Shown here: piece after piece, positions 34,601 to 47,451 of the stretch
Numbering within the stretch: the first letter of the stretch is position 1
How the letters are laid out: each line of letters begins with the position of its first letter
DNA from: Tenebrio molitor
Lineage: Eukaryota; Arthropoda; Insecta; Coleoptera; Tenebrionidae
NCBI RefSeq assembly: GCF_963966145.1
Contig: NC_091054.1
Location: forward strand, 124,001-188,000
DNA length: 64,000 nt
Reading direction: 5' to 3'
Position numbers and translations under genes: made by a program
The notes under the pieces: generated by a model
Database searches by the model: none
The model's input: the letters and a program-made list of their open reading frames with translations, nothing else
Told to the model about the DNA's origin: nothing

Positions 34601-36414
34601 CCTGAATTTCGATGTCCGGTCGGTCCTGCTTCACCACTTTCACAATAAAAACCTTTCCCTCTGATGGTGGCAACATGAAAAAGTTGTCTTCCACTTCTGG
34701 ATAGTGTCCTTCGGTTATGAGATCTCCCTCGGTGATGTCTGCAAATATTTTTAGAAGCTGCTTCTTTTGCACAAACACAAAGTGTTGCTTTAAGCAAGCA
34801 TTTTGCTAAGCTGACATCTTACCATCCTTATCTTTGACAAACAGCTCGTAGAAATTCCTTTCGTTCGGTGGGTCCTGGATACACTTCAACTGGTATTGAG
34901 TTGACAGGGTGTCTCCACTTTCTGGTATTGTTTTACATTCTTTCACATTAGCAGGTGCACCGAACTCTAAATCAATGGATGCAAGTCCATGATGTCCTAC
35001 GTCGGACTTCAATTCCACACTTATGGTGTATGTTCCAGGCTTGAGAACGTTCTTTTCGATGATGAACTTGGAACCAGTTCTACCGTTGCGAGAGTGTTTG
35101 TTGTAGTCGAAAGAAAATTGTGCTGGTTTGGGCTTCGGCTCGATTGTCCATTTGTAAAATTCCTCCCGGATGTCGTCGCAGTTCTTGTGACACGTCACTT
35201 CCACAAATGTCACCAGTTTGTGATTCGACACATCTATCACTGGAGGACAGTTCTTCTTACAACTGCAAAAAGAAAAGATGAAACAGATTTGTTCACACCT
35301 GACAGAGGAAACGAGGGCAAAGTTCTTTGAATCTTCGGCAAAACGTTATAGGTACCCGAGTTCCAAATCGGAAGCGTCCTTGGATACTGTGATAACTTTC
35401 TCGGTGTCTGCCGTAGTGCCGTAAGGCGACGTCACTGTTAGATAAATGTGGAACTCGTCGCCTTGAAGAACCGCATCTGCAGGAATGGTAAACTTGCTGG
35501 ATTGAGATATGGGATCGGTCTTGCAAAAAGTCGCAGGTTTCAGCTTTTGGGTGCACCTCCACCGGTACTTCAGTTTCGCATTGCTGTTGACGACCTCGTT
35601 GGTGTCGACCGATTCTTCCCCGTTCAACTGGAAGGACATGTGACTCGGTACCGTTCCGGTACTACCACCAGAGATAACAGCGATGGGTTTCTTTATCTCG
35701 ATATTGAAGTGGCACGCTTTTGGTGGGGTTTCGAACGCATTTTCGGGTCCACGGTGTCGCTAGAAGTGAAGGTTAAAGCAAACGTTTTAAGAGTTGTCGC
35801 TCTTTACGTTTTTTTTACGGGGAGCGTCTATGAAAAGTATGTAAGAACCAGGAAGAAGATGAAATTTAGGAACCAACAGCTCATAGCATCCAGTATTGTG
35901 CATTTCATGCAGCCAATTATCAAGTGGAATGTTTTCTTGCTTGTTTCCTTAAAGTTTCACTGGAGATAAATCGTTTTGGATCACATGGCACTTACCTACT
36001 GTTTTTACCAATCGATAACTCCAGTCGTAGTTATAAATTGCTCTTTCATTTAAGCTGTTCCATTTTGGTCTAAAGATCAATTCAGCAGCTTGGATAAATG
36101 TGTGAGAGGTATCATGACTGTAGAAACCAATAAATGTTAGTAAATGAGTCTTTGTAAGAAACCTAATATTACCAATTGGATATGTTTGCGTGGTCGTAAC
36201 ATTGTCCGTCTACAATCAAAAACTGTTAAGTTGAGATCAATCAGAAATTCGTTGATTATTATTTTTCGAATTGTATTTGTGGAAATTAGAAACAAATCAA
36301 AAGGAAACAACTTACCGGAAATCATTAGGAGTAGTAAAACGCTGCTGGGAATACATTCTACAAATAAAAGTAAAATGCATCCTTTATTTGGAAAATGGAC
36401 TTACTGATGATCAT
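28691..36414 (-). CDS. Polycystin-1-like protein, copy B (PKD1 family)
   Basis: The 23 coding exons are 36405-36414, 36316-36357, 36173-36209, 35996-36117, 35808-35947, 35356-35759, 34823-35262, 34341-34738, 34091-34296, 33861-34032, 33565-33795, 32881-33516, 32621-32836, 32430-32570, 32235-32380, 31775-32188, 31648-31719, 31423-31603, 31234-31377, 30769-30977, 30372-30715, 30048-30274, 28691-29998. Phases agree and give 2079 residues with no stop. Residues 1-18 (MIIKCIPSSVLLLLMISG) are a signal peptide, followed by a long REJ-like ectodomain, a GPS motif (HCQCTNFSTLAG, about 957), TM1 and PLAT (TFLLATENHLG, LWFDSIG.HPAWY). The polycystin region carries ARLRQQRV, SGGGYVAYLG and FIEFLLYNANFN, then an ion-channel-like C-terminus ending in a helical tail. 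Such proteins act in the plasma or ciliary membrane with PKD2-type partners. I infer a cation-channel or receptor role in sensory cilia or sperm. Confidence 0.9.
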
Positions 36415-36640
36415 TCTGTGCTGCTTTGTGTTTTATTTGTTCATTTTATGTCTGAATCGAAACTTGTTCCTTGACAGTTGCGAATTGTAAACAAGTTTAA
36501 AGCCTTCGCAGATTTTTTGTGTTTTTATTTTAAACAAGATGTTGTTTTCGGAATTACTGCTGTGTGACATTATGGAAACTATTGGAAATGAATGAATTGA
36601 AAGAGAATTTGACAAAAGAAAAAAAATAACCGATGCCTTA
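36415..36640 (-). promoter_or_regulatory. 5' flank of copy B, shared with A and C
   Basis: About 130 bp next to the start codon is conserved in all three copies, and 36550-36640 also matches 47985-48050 beside copy C. On the minus strand a TAAAATGAACAAATAAAAC stretch lies 20-40 bp before the ATG. No clear TATA box or initiator stands out. Confidence 0.4.
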
Positions 36641-36648
36641 CATTCAAT

Positions 36649-37806
36649 GTTTGTCTCCAGGGCACTTAAGTCAGTTTTTGTTGACTTAAGCCTACCTAAG
36701 CGAAGAGCTTTGTTCGATTTTCTCCGTGATCCACAATTCGTTAAATCAAAATTGACTTACCTTTTAATGCGGACCGCGAAGAGACCATGGACCGATTGGC
36801 ATGGGTGGAATTCAACGAGAATTTTTGGACTTCGGTGCCACTTCAATTAAGTGGGTTTCACGACACGAGACGATGATTACGAAACTAAGTGTTTTCACTA
36901 AGACGGTCAAATTCGAAGTCTGTCTTTCTTCCAAAAATGTCCCTCACCGGTAGGGGAGGTTTCGTCAACCCCGATTTTGCACGAAATTGTGAATCGGTTA
37001 AGGTGCAATAACCAATGACAGAGGGTGCAACTACAGGGTGAGCAACAATAACTGTTTCAGTTGGCAATAAAAAATTTTACATGAAATTTTCAAGACTGTA
37101 GGTACGTTTTGTTGGGACATAACCGGAATCGGTTTATGGTGGAACGACCGTTTTATTGGTGCACAAAACCGACTCCGACGAAACTTTTAATTCCGTTAAA
37201 CTACATAGAATGGTCGGTTTGAATGTTAGAAAGTGGGGATTTTATGACTGTCAAAAATTTTAAGCCGTTTTGTTGGTGGGATGCATTCCGTTCAGTCTGG
37301 ATGACCCAACAAAACGCACCTTGTGAATTGTACCTATTTCGGTTTGTTTTATTGACACTATTGACAGCTGGTATACATTTCATAAACTATGCAAAAATGA
37401 ATAGGGAATTCCACAATTTTTCTTGAAAAACAAAATAATTGCCCCAATCCTCCCACGTATTCTTAAACACAAGATAAATTTAAAATGTTACAAGTACTTG
37501 AAACATTACATTTAATGTGTATATTGATATATTTCTAGCACATTTCATTACAAATTTTAAACTGTATTTATAAAAAATTCATTTTTTTTGTACTCTTTTA
37601 TTAATAAAATGGTTTTCTCGTTGGAAGATGACATAAAAGTCACCAAAAGTCACCAGAATTTATTGCCAACTCAATCAGTAATTGTTGTTCACACGGTATT
37701 TTCGAATTGAATTTTTAAAACTAAATTAAACTAATAGGCGCTAAAACTAAACCGAACAAAACCAAACAAAAATGAAACAACTAAAATTAACTATTTACAA
37801 AAGCCA
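36649..37806. mobile_element. 1158 bp insertion of unknown class with 8 bp target duplication
   Basis: ACATTCAA occurs directly on both sides (36641-36648 and 37807-37814). The equivalent place beside copy C (near 48045-48055, AGATTCAAC) is uninterrupted, so this is an insertion. It begins TGTTTGTCTCCAGGGC and ends in an A-rich stretch finishing AAAAGCCA. I see no strong terminal inverted repeats and no coding region. An 8 bp duplication fits hAT or P-type elements. A smaller inverted-repeat pair (ACGTTTTGTTGGGAC near 37106, GACCCAACAAAACG near 37300) may be a nested MITE. Confidence 0.65.
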
Positions 37807-37814
37807 ACATTCAA

Positions 37815-38110
37815 CATAACTTCTAATCATGGATTCTTCTAATCATATTTTTATTTTTATAAAGAAAGAGACTCAAATATTATTTTATCTTTAATTTTCC
37901 TATGCTAACGGCAATGGTGAATTTTCTGAAGAAAATTTCTTGATGTAAAGTTATATTTAAAAGACAGAAAGTGCATTATTTTTGTCAGTTTCTTTGTTTA
38001 CATGTAGTTTGTAATAATTAACACTTTTTATACAGGGTCATTATAAATGATTGTCCCATCACAGTAGGCGTTGGTGACGTAGTTGAATCATGACCAACTA
38101 CATTAAACTA
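37815..38110. other. Duplicated upstream DNA of copy B
   Basis: This matches the flank of copy C in two blocks, around 48053-48120 and 48776-48885. The C flank is interrupted by a Tc1-like relic. It contains a TACAGGGTCATTATAAATG motif typical of a mariner element end, which is also present at 48851. No gene is seen. Confidence 0.5.
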
Positions 38111-38460
38111 AAGTCCATTCAAAAATCAAAAAACCACCACCTGTTGCTTTAGGTTGGTAAAATTTAAATAACCCTAGGTAGATATTTTTTCATACTATGT
38201 TGGTGACTATAAATTATGACATTTATTTGATTCAAAATAAAATTCAATTGCTTTGAATTTCGTTCATATTGTTTTATTAGCAGCACGTTTCATTTATTTA
38301 TTGATTCTTATTGTTTTTACTTAAACATGCCCAGAAAAAGAAGACACTTAAACATTTAACCTCAAAATTAAAAGTCTCAATTTTACACTAGACAGGGTTG
38401 CCGATAGTAATTATCGAGGAAAATGCGACGTTGGTGGTTTTTTGATTTTTGAATGGACTT
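38111..38460. mobile_element. 350 bp MITE, TIR AAGTCCATTCAAAAATC
   Basis: The ends AAGTCCATTCAAAAATC and GATTTTTGAATGGACTT are inverted repeats flanked by TA (38109-38110, 38461-38462). The subterminal sequence AAACCACCACCTGTTGCTTT resembles the 8961-9349 element, so the two are diverged members of one family. Confidence 0.8.
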
Positions 38461-38462
38461 TA

Positions 38463-39350
38463 TGTTATGGCGCCTTGGTTATGGCCATTCCAAGTCCCCT
38501 TAAATGCAGTTCGTAGGAAGTATGCCATGGTTAGTACATAGACAACACAGGTTAGTACATAGATAAAATAAAGACAAATAGAATGAAAAGAGGCCTATCA
38601 ATTTTGTGCAATAGAATCCATGGTAATGGTTTATCGCACCGTCCACAAGCCAAGAAAAAAATATTTTGACAGTTTAGCCCTGAAGTCCTTGGACCTATAT
38701 GTGAATTTATTAGTGCTTTTTGTAGCCTATTTAGGGCCATTTAATTTGGTGCATAAATAATTAAAATCCTCCGATAAATAAAGGAGTTATGGACTCAAAT
38801 TCTTTTTCGGGGACACCTGTGTATTACGTTCATACACTGTAAAAAATTGATGGAGTAAATGAGGAGTGCATTTGGAGCGAATGCGGAGTGGGTGATTTGT
38901 AATTGATTTAATCCCCCCGCAGTGAAATCCACTCCAATAGGAAGTTTATTTAAATTATTCATAAAAAAAACTATTCGGAGTGAAATACAAAATTCTTTGA
39001 CTATTAGTGGTTTGCCACCACATAAGTTAGTATTGAAAGTTAATTGCAGGTTTTACCGATAGGCAAATTAACTGTAGCCTTGGCGAAACCTGGCCAATAT
39101 AGCAATAAAAAACCTAACGAAATGTCAAAAAACGCGTTATTGTATTTTAAATATCGCATAGCCAAACTATACCTCATTTTTTCTATTATTGATTCAAAAA
39201 ATTGAAATTCACGCATAGTTATCGGTGCCTGAAGTGGGTCATTTTCTAACGTGTATTTCTTTTTGCATTGTTAGTAAGATCGAAACCATAGAAACCATAC
39301 AAAACAGTGTGTGAAATGCGATTTTACGCACACGACTATTTCTGTGTTTC
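38463..39350. other. Spacer between copies B and C
   Basis: I find no gene or defined element. The region is AT-rich. The 3' block shared with copies A and B begins at about 39355. Confidence 0.4.
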
Positions 39351-39565
39351 AGTCCTTCAAGGTGCAAAGCAACTGCATAACCGAGACAATGCTGAGGGAG
39401 ATATAAGCTCTAAAGTTGCATTTCAAGAGCTTTAAGAGGTTGTAGAGAATAATTCTCTCCTTTGATGTTGATTTTAAAAATAGATTTAAACGTGAAATGT
39501 TTATTAAACTTCTTACGTAAAATACAAAACCTCAAAATTCGCAGTAGTTTTGCATACGAAAAAAA

Positions 39566-42500
39566 TTAACCAACTTTCTTGAAAAATTCCAACTCGACGC
39601 TTTTCATCTTTTGTGAAATCACCTTTAAGGCAACATTGCACCTCTGAAGCGTACCTTGATAATTCTTGATTGCTTTGACACACCTCTGAATGGGGGCGTT
39701 TCTATTCTCTTGATGCAAACCATCATAAGATCTTTCTTGCAGCAACAAATTCACAATATTTGCAACTTTCTCTATTCGTTTCTCGTCAACCAGCTTGATC
39801 CTCTTGCCCTTCATTCGTCCCTTGAAGAAGACCTCAACCTCACCTTCATTTTTGTTTTTCACGAGAAACTCTCGACACACCGCCCGCATCAGTCTAGTAT
39901 CTTGGTCATTTACGTAACCTCTGTTCGGAAACCTTTTGTAATTTCTTATAAGACACATCAGTAGATATCTCATCAGTCTCATCCTCGGCGATGGCAGCGA
40001 GAAGCTGTTCGAGTAGAGAAACTTGTTGGATTTGGGCTCCACTTTGGTTTCTACCATAAGTTGACCTCCTTTCAGGCGAAAGTATTTGTATCTGATGTAC
40101 CTCGGAAGATATTTAATTCGTTCTATGACATAGTGTTTGATGGTGTACGATTCTAATTCTGAAGAATATTCCATCTGTGCCTTCGAGTAAGACATTACAA
40201 TTACCATGATGTAAACCACAATAGTTATTTGAAGAATCACAACGTAGAGAATTAAAATGAACATGGCGAACTTGAAGGGAATAAATCGAGTCATTGCCAT
40301 CTCGCTGGGTCTGAGAGCCATGGTCATCATTACTCTTACTATCCTCACCATATAGTAAATATTTTCGAAATAGTTACCCACGAGGAGAAGAAGAGCTGAT
40401 GCAGAAGCTACAAGTAAGATGACGAAAAGTAGAGTGGCTGACAAGAGGGTAACTGCGGCAATCGCCAACGTCTTTTCCAGTATCCTGAACATCACACCGA
40501 ACCTGAGGAACTTCCACAAACGAACGGTCGCAATGCAGACTAAGAAAGCGGCAACTAAAGTCAAGAAATCTTCGATGTAGAAGAGGTAGAAGTAACTCAG
40601 AAACTGGTTGTGTTTTACGGTCTCCAAAACGTCCAGATAGCTACCGACCATTTGCATTCTCAAGGCAAAGAGCCCGATGCACATGACGCTCAAAAGAATA
40701 ATGACAAAATCTGTCAATATCCAAAGGTCTTTGTAGAAAGTGTGAATCTTTCTAATCAATCCAACAGATTGCTTGAACAGCAACATCCCAACCCAAACCG
40801 TGAACAGGATAAAGAATCCGATGGTGGTCATCTCCAGTTCGTTCTGGACAAAGAGCATCCTTACGGCGTAAATCTGCAAATGTTGATCAACGTAACAGAT
40901 TGGCAAAATCATCAATGGTGACCTCTATCCTCTTGTATATGTATCCAGAAGCACTCTGCTCGACGATGAGTTTCACCGCGTTGAAAATGTTGAAATTGGC
41001 GTTGTAGAGCAAGAATTCAATAAATATGACTCTGGTGTCGGGATTAATCCAAAGTTTTTTGAAAATTTTCAGAAAGTTGGCGTGCGAGTTGTAAAGCGTG
41101 CGCCCCAGGTAGACAACGTACCCACCACCAGAGTAACTGGAGAATTCTCCTAAGGTCAAGAGAAAGTAGAATCTTTAAGATGTTTCAAAATATCGTCAAA
41201 TTCCAAGAAAGGCGAAACATATTTTTTTGGAGTAATTAAAAACGTACCAACTGTACCAAGCGTTTCAGTGTTTTCATGACTAGCGTACTTCCAAATATTC
41301 TTCAGTCTATCGTACTGCAGAAGAGGAGAGTACTGTCCCCATCGATAACCAAAAATTTTCTTCTCGGTGTAACGCTTCGAAAATTCCGGCCAACAACTCA
41401 TATTCAAAAACTCCATCGCTTTGGGAACTTGACACAATTTCGGCTTGACTCTTTGCTGTCTGAGCCTTGCCACTCCCATAAACTTACTATTTAAATCTAA
41501 CATCAGTCCTGGTGGTGCAATGACAAAATTCTCGTACCAAATCGTCGGATGCATACACGGAATAAGAGTGTCATTGATGTAATAATACAAACTATGGAAA
41601 GTCAAAGCAAAGATTATCATCAAAAGAAAAATTAATATCGTTACTCGTTGACTGTTTCTAGTTCTTTAAGACCAACCGTTCTGGTGTGTTCTCCATTCAT
41701 CATTTCTTCTACTGTCATTTTACTGAGAACAACACGACTGTCCTTGTTGGCCAAGATGACAATGTACAAGATGATAACGTAGATGCCAAACATTAACAAA
41801 TCTTCCAATTCGGAGATGATGAAGTTGCGATTATTAAAATGTATCATTTTTTCCTGAAAGAAGACGCTACCGAATGGAAAATTTGATTAGGTGAGGAAGA
41901 AAGTAGGAAAATGATAAAACTGGGTTTTCTTAATGGAAAGTCCACAAAAACAAGGATTTGAGAATTAGAAAAATGTAGATGCAGGAGCAATTATAGCAAG
42001 AAGTGAGAAAGCTGTAGTAGTGTGTCCAAGAAGAAAAAAGAACTAAATTTAGAGAGTACTGATCTGGACGAGAGGCGAGAAATAAGGAACAAAGAAGTAC
42101 AAACTGCAATGTCCTTTTTCTGCAAGGGTTTGTACAGATGTTCAAAGTAAGGTCTTAGCAGCAAATTGCCAAATTCGGCATACAACTTCCTCCGTTGATC
42201 TTCTATAGCTCTCCAAATGTCAGACACTTTTCTTCCGATATCGTGTAACTAAAGGCTGATTAGAACACGAGAAAGAATTTGACTTGTAATTACCAATTCC
42301 AGTTTGCAGATGAAGTTTTGAAAGAAAACGAACACATTTTCGTAAATGAAAACTCCAAAGACGATCCCGATAGCGCAAGTCGTTAACCACACCAAACTTT
42401 TATTGTGTGGTACCCAAAAGCCAAAAACGATCAAAAGCATCATGGACATGACTATCAAAGTTATAACCAAAAACCTAAAAGAGTATAACATTGCTTTAAC

Positions 42501-45500
42501 CAAACGGGATAGACTCACCAGCAAGCTATCGTAGATGAGAAGGGCAACTTGGCTTCCTGGGGGATTTTCGAGAACTGAAGTTTGGAAAATCTAAAAAAGT
42601 GTGTGAATTAAATGTGATCGTAATTAGAAAACAGTAGATACCGAAAGCACCAAGCTACGGCAATGTGCAGCATGAAGCTCGGAAACGAACTAATGAATGC
42701 AACAAAAACTGTATAGGCGGTGACGCTGTACTGCTGATCCAAAACATCCTTCATTTGTAAACTAGGAATTTCAAGAAACAACAAAGCGAGAGCATAGGTC
42801 GTCATGACAGTTGAAAGTATGACGGTGAGCTTCTTCGCGTAGGCGAAATTCCCTTCATGCTGCCACAAGTACCAAGTGTGGTACCTGTTGTGGAATTTAA
42901 AATTGAACGAACGATTCATAATAACAATCGGTTTTTCTTTGAAACGCTCGACCACGATATGAGTAGCCCCTTTGGTCACACTCAAATGCTGCTTCACCTT
43001 GAAGTACCATTCAGTACGCTGCTGCAGGTCGTAGATTATTATGTCTTTGCAGTACCTACAATTGTACCACTATAGATTGACCTCTCGCGGGATAGTCGTA
43101 CCAAGCTGGGTGAGGACCGATCGAGTCGAACCACAACTCGATTTGTTGAAGATTTCCCAAATGGTTCTCGGTCGCTAGCAGGAACGTGTCGGTGCCAAAT
43201 TGCTGAAGGAGTCGCTTTCTAGGGTCAGGGTAATTCAACACGTGCGGCTGCAAATGTGTCGTTAGAGAAGAGTTGATCAAATGTATTGGTACCAACAGCA
43301 CTCGAATCTTTGTCGCCGGTTACTGTGATGGTCACATTGGACGAAGTACCGGACTTGTAACCGATTCCAGTTCGCACGATTATCAAATAGGCAAAGAGAT
43401 GGTCGCCATTGTTATCGGCCAAATAGTAGATTTGGTGCTGGAAAGTTGTCAGCAATGGTATTACTAAAGGTTAAAAAAATTACATACTTTTTTCTGCATG
43501 ATGCCCAACGTCAACAAGACAAGAAAGATGCCAAAAGTTACGACAACTGTTACGAAAATGATTTTGGTCGATTGGAGCTCTAATTCTATCTCTGGACGCC
43601 ACACTTCTTGCTTCAAACTTCTGATATTTTCTTCATAACCAGCAAGAGTCGAGAAATTAGTGCATTGGCAATGGATGACGCTTGTGTTGCCTTCACTTCC
43701 TGGCTAAACCATAATTCATGAGATGTTACAATAAAATTATTTGGTACCTTGCAAGCCAATTCCCATTTGGATTTAAGCATCAACCAACGAATGCAATGGG
43801 ACACAGTAAAACTGTACTGATAAGAGAGACTTTGAATGTTGCTGCTCGTTGCAGTTTCCCTGTTGACTAAGATGCCAACGTAACTGTAAATGTCGAAATC
43901 ATGCTGGTTGATCATTATCAACGAAGACTTCTCCGACGTTACTTTGGTACTATTGACAAAATCTTCTACCTCTGGGAATTTAAAAGAAGTCACAACCACC
44001 TGTTGGTTTGTTTCAGAGTCAAAACATGCAAACGATTGTGTCAAATGAAACATTACGTCTAAAAATCGCGTTTGGGATAGGTTGTGGAAGTCAACGTGTA
44101 ATTTTCGTCCTTTCGGCAGCCCAATCCTGTGCACTCGAATTTCATAATTCAGGTCGTCGTTTGACATGGTGCTGTATCCATCCGGGATGATAATCTCGTC
44201 GTGAAAAATGTTCAAATCAAAGACGTAGTCTCTCTTTCTTTCGAAAAATATATCTGTCGGCGTTTCAAAATTAGTCACGCGATCCTTGCACGTGGAATGC
44301 CAAAATTCTAGATTTATAATATTGGTACCCAATCGGGTGTGAGAAGGGTTCCACCACAAGAAGTCTTTCTTCCAGACGGACATCTACAAAAGCTTATGAT
44401 GAGATGTTGATCTCGACGAAGGAAATGCTACCAGAATATCGTAGGAGTGGTGGTCGCCGACGAAGTCCTGCGATGGGATCACTAGAACTCCACTTGAGTG
44501 GATGCGAGCTTGGGCCAAACGGCTTCCAGTGTCTTTGAGGACGGAGGTGGAACCTGACGTTCCAAAAGTTTCTATCAAACCTTCGCCAGTTGCGGTCGTC
44601 ATTGCCACAACTTTGGCAGCAGTCATAGTGCCTTTGATGATGTTGTGTGATGATTCTCTAAACTTAACGAGAAATAACAATCAAGTACATACATTAATAA
44701 CAAACGGATGCAAACAAATTGATAATTATTTTTAACTTACCAAATCTACGTTTTTGTAGTAATTATCGTCATAGTCAATATAATTGGGGTAGTTCTCAGT
44801 GAGCAGTGGTTCATCCAGAGGAGGCGTTTGCGTTGTCACGTTGATTTTGGGCAAAGGTTCCATAATTTTGTAGTTCGGATTGGTTTGACTCTCGAAACAT
44901 TTACTTAGGGTGCTAAACAAAAAAAAAAAACAAAAACAAGATAAACGCGAATGAAAGCAAAGGAAAAAAGCAACCTGGAGAGCTTGTGCGATTTCTCGGA
45001 CATTTTGTGCGGGTATTTCTCGTCCTGGAGCAATTCCCACGACTTGTCCACCATTTTCTTGCAAATGGTGGTGGTGAACTTGGCCAGCAAAGGGTCAGCC
45101 TCCGCGGACACATTGTATGTAGCCAGAAGAGTCAAGGCCTCGCTCATTTTCAACACTTCATTGATGGAAGAGACCGGCGCCTGCAAACATTCAAACAACG
45201 GCAAATACATTCATCGAAACTCACTTTCAACATGTCTTCGGCCGCCATGTACTTGAGACTTTCGACGAACTGTGCGAACTCCTTGTTCTGGATTTTGCTC
45301 ACGATCATTTCGTTGACGAGCGTGTGGAATATTTCCAAGGCCTCGTTTCTTGATTTGGGATCTTCACTGGCAACCAACTTGGCGATCGACTTCTCAGGCG
45401 TTTTCCCCTTGTAGATATCGTTCAAGATCTTGGCAACGTCTTCAGAAGATGTCGAATCTATGGTGGAGACCACTTTGGGGTAGACCTGAATTTCGATGTC

Positions 45501-47294
45501 CGGTCGGTCCTGCTTCACCACTTTCACAATAAAAACCTTTCCCTCCGATGGTGGCAACATGAAAAAGTTGTCTTCCACTTCTGGATAGTGCCCTTCGGTT
45601 ATGAGATCTCCCTCGGTGATGTCTGCAAATATTTTTAGAAGTTGCTTCTTTTGCACAAACACAAAGTGTTGCTTTAAGCAAGCATTTTGCTAAGCTGACA
45701 TCTTACCATCCTTATCTTTGACAAACAGTTCGTAGAAATTCCTTTCGTTCGGTGGGTCCTGGATACACTTCAACTGGTATTGAGTTGAGAGGGTGTCTCC
45801 ACTTTCTGGTATTATTTTACATTCTTTCACATTAGCAGGTGCACCGAACTCTAAATCAATGGATGCAAGTCCATGATGTCCTACGTCGGACTTCAATTCC
45901 ACACTTATGGTATATGTTCCAGGCTTGAGAACGTTCTTTTCGATGATGAACTTGGAACCAGTTCTACCGTTGCGAGAGTGTTTGTTGTAGTCGAAAGAAA
46001 ATTGTGCAGATTTGGGCTTCGGCTCGATTGTCCATTTGTAAAATTCCTCCCGGATGTCGTCGCAGTTCTTGTGACACGTCACTTCCACAAATGTCACCAG
46101 TTTGTGATTCGACACATCTATCACTGGAGGACAGTTCTTCTTACAACTGCAAAAAGAAAAGATGAAACAGATTTGTTCACACCTGACAGAGGAAACGAGG
46201 GCAAAGTTCTTTGAATCTTCGGCAAAACGTTAGGTACCCGAGTTCCAAATCGGAAGCGTCCTTGGATACTGTGATAACTTTCTCGGTGTCTGCCGTAGTG
46301 CCGTAAGGCGACGTCACTGTTAGATAAATGTGGAACTCGTCGTCTTGAAGAACCGCATCTGCAGGAATGGTAAACTTGCTGGATTGAGATATGGGATCGG
46401 TCTTGCAAAAAGTCGCAGGTTGCAGCTTTTGGGTACACCTCCACCGGTACTTCAGTTTCGCATTGCTGTCGACGACCTCGTTGGTGTCAAACGATTCTTC
46501 CCCGTTCAACTGAAAGGACATGTGACTCGGTACCGTTCCGGTACTACCACCAGAGATAACAGCGATGGGTTTCTTTATCTCGATTTCGAAGTGGCACTCT
46601 TTTGGTGAGGTTTCGAACGCATTTTCGGGTCCACGGTGTCGCTAGAAGTGAAGGTTAAAGCAAACGTTTTAAGAGTTGTCGCTCTTTACGTTTTTTTTAC
46701 GGGGAGCTTCTATGAAAAGTATGTAAGAACCAGGATGAAGATGAAATTTAGGAACCAACAGCTCATAGCATCCAGTATTGTATATTTCGCGCAGCCAATG
46801 ATCAATTGGAACGTTTTCTTGCTTGTTTCCTTAAAGTTTCACTGGAGATAAATCGTTTTGGATCACATGGCACTTACCTACTGTTTTTACCAATCGATAG
46901 CTCCAGTCGTAGTTATAAACTGCTGTATCGTCTAAGCCGTTCCATCTTGGTCTAAAGATCAATTGAGCAGCTTGGGAAAATTTGCGAGAGGTATCATGAC
47001 TGTAGAAACCAATAAATGTTAGTAAATGAGTCTTTGTAAGAAAACTAAAGTTACCAATTGGATACGTTTCCGTACTCGGCACATTTCCCGCCTACAATCA
47101 AAAACTGTTAAGTTGAGATCAATCAGAAATTCGTTGATCATTATTTTTCGAATTGTATTTGTGGAAATTAGAAACAAATCAAAAGGAAATAACTTACCGC
47201 AAATCATTAGGAGTAGTAAAACACTGCTGAGAATACATTCTACAAATAAAGGTTAAATGCATCCTTTATTAAAAAAAATGGACTTACTGATCAT
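39566..47294 (-). CDS. Polycystin-1-like protein, copy C (PKD1 family)
   Basis: The 23 exons are 47288-47294, 47198-47239, 47055-47091, 46878-46999, 46690-46829, 46238-46641, 45707-46146, 45225-45622, 44975-45180, 44741-44912, 44432-44662, 43748-44383, 43488-43703, 43297-43437, 43102-43247, 42642-43055, 42519-42590, 42294-42474, 42105-42248, 41645-41853, 41248-41591, 40923-41149, 39566-40873. They give 2078 residues with no internal stop. Domain order equals copy B: signal peptide MIKCILSSVLLLLMICG, REJ-like ectodomain, GPS, TM1, PLAT, polycystin channel region. Exon 1 is one codon shorter than in A and B. Exon 5 shares a seven-codon shortening with B. Most of the gene is nearly identical to B, but part of exon 23 matches A instead. 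A minus-strand AATAAA (39500-39505) lies 60 bp past the stop. Function as for copy B. Confidence 0.9.
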
Positions 47295-47451
47295 TCTGTG
47301 CTGGTTTGTGTTTTATTTGTTTATTTTATTTTTGAATCGAAACTTGTTCCTTGACAGTTGCGAGTTGTAAACAAATTTAAAGCCTCCGCAGATTTTTTGT
47401 GTTTTTATTTTAAACAAGATGTTGTTTTCGGAATTACTGCTGTGTGACATT

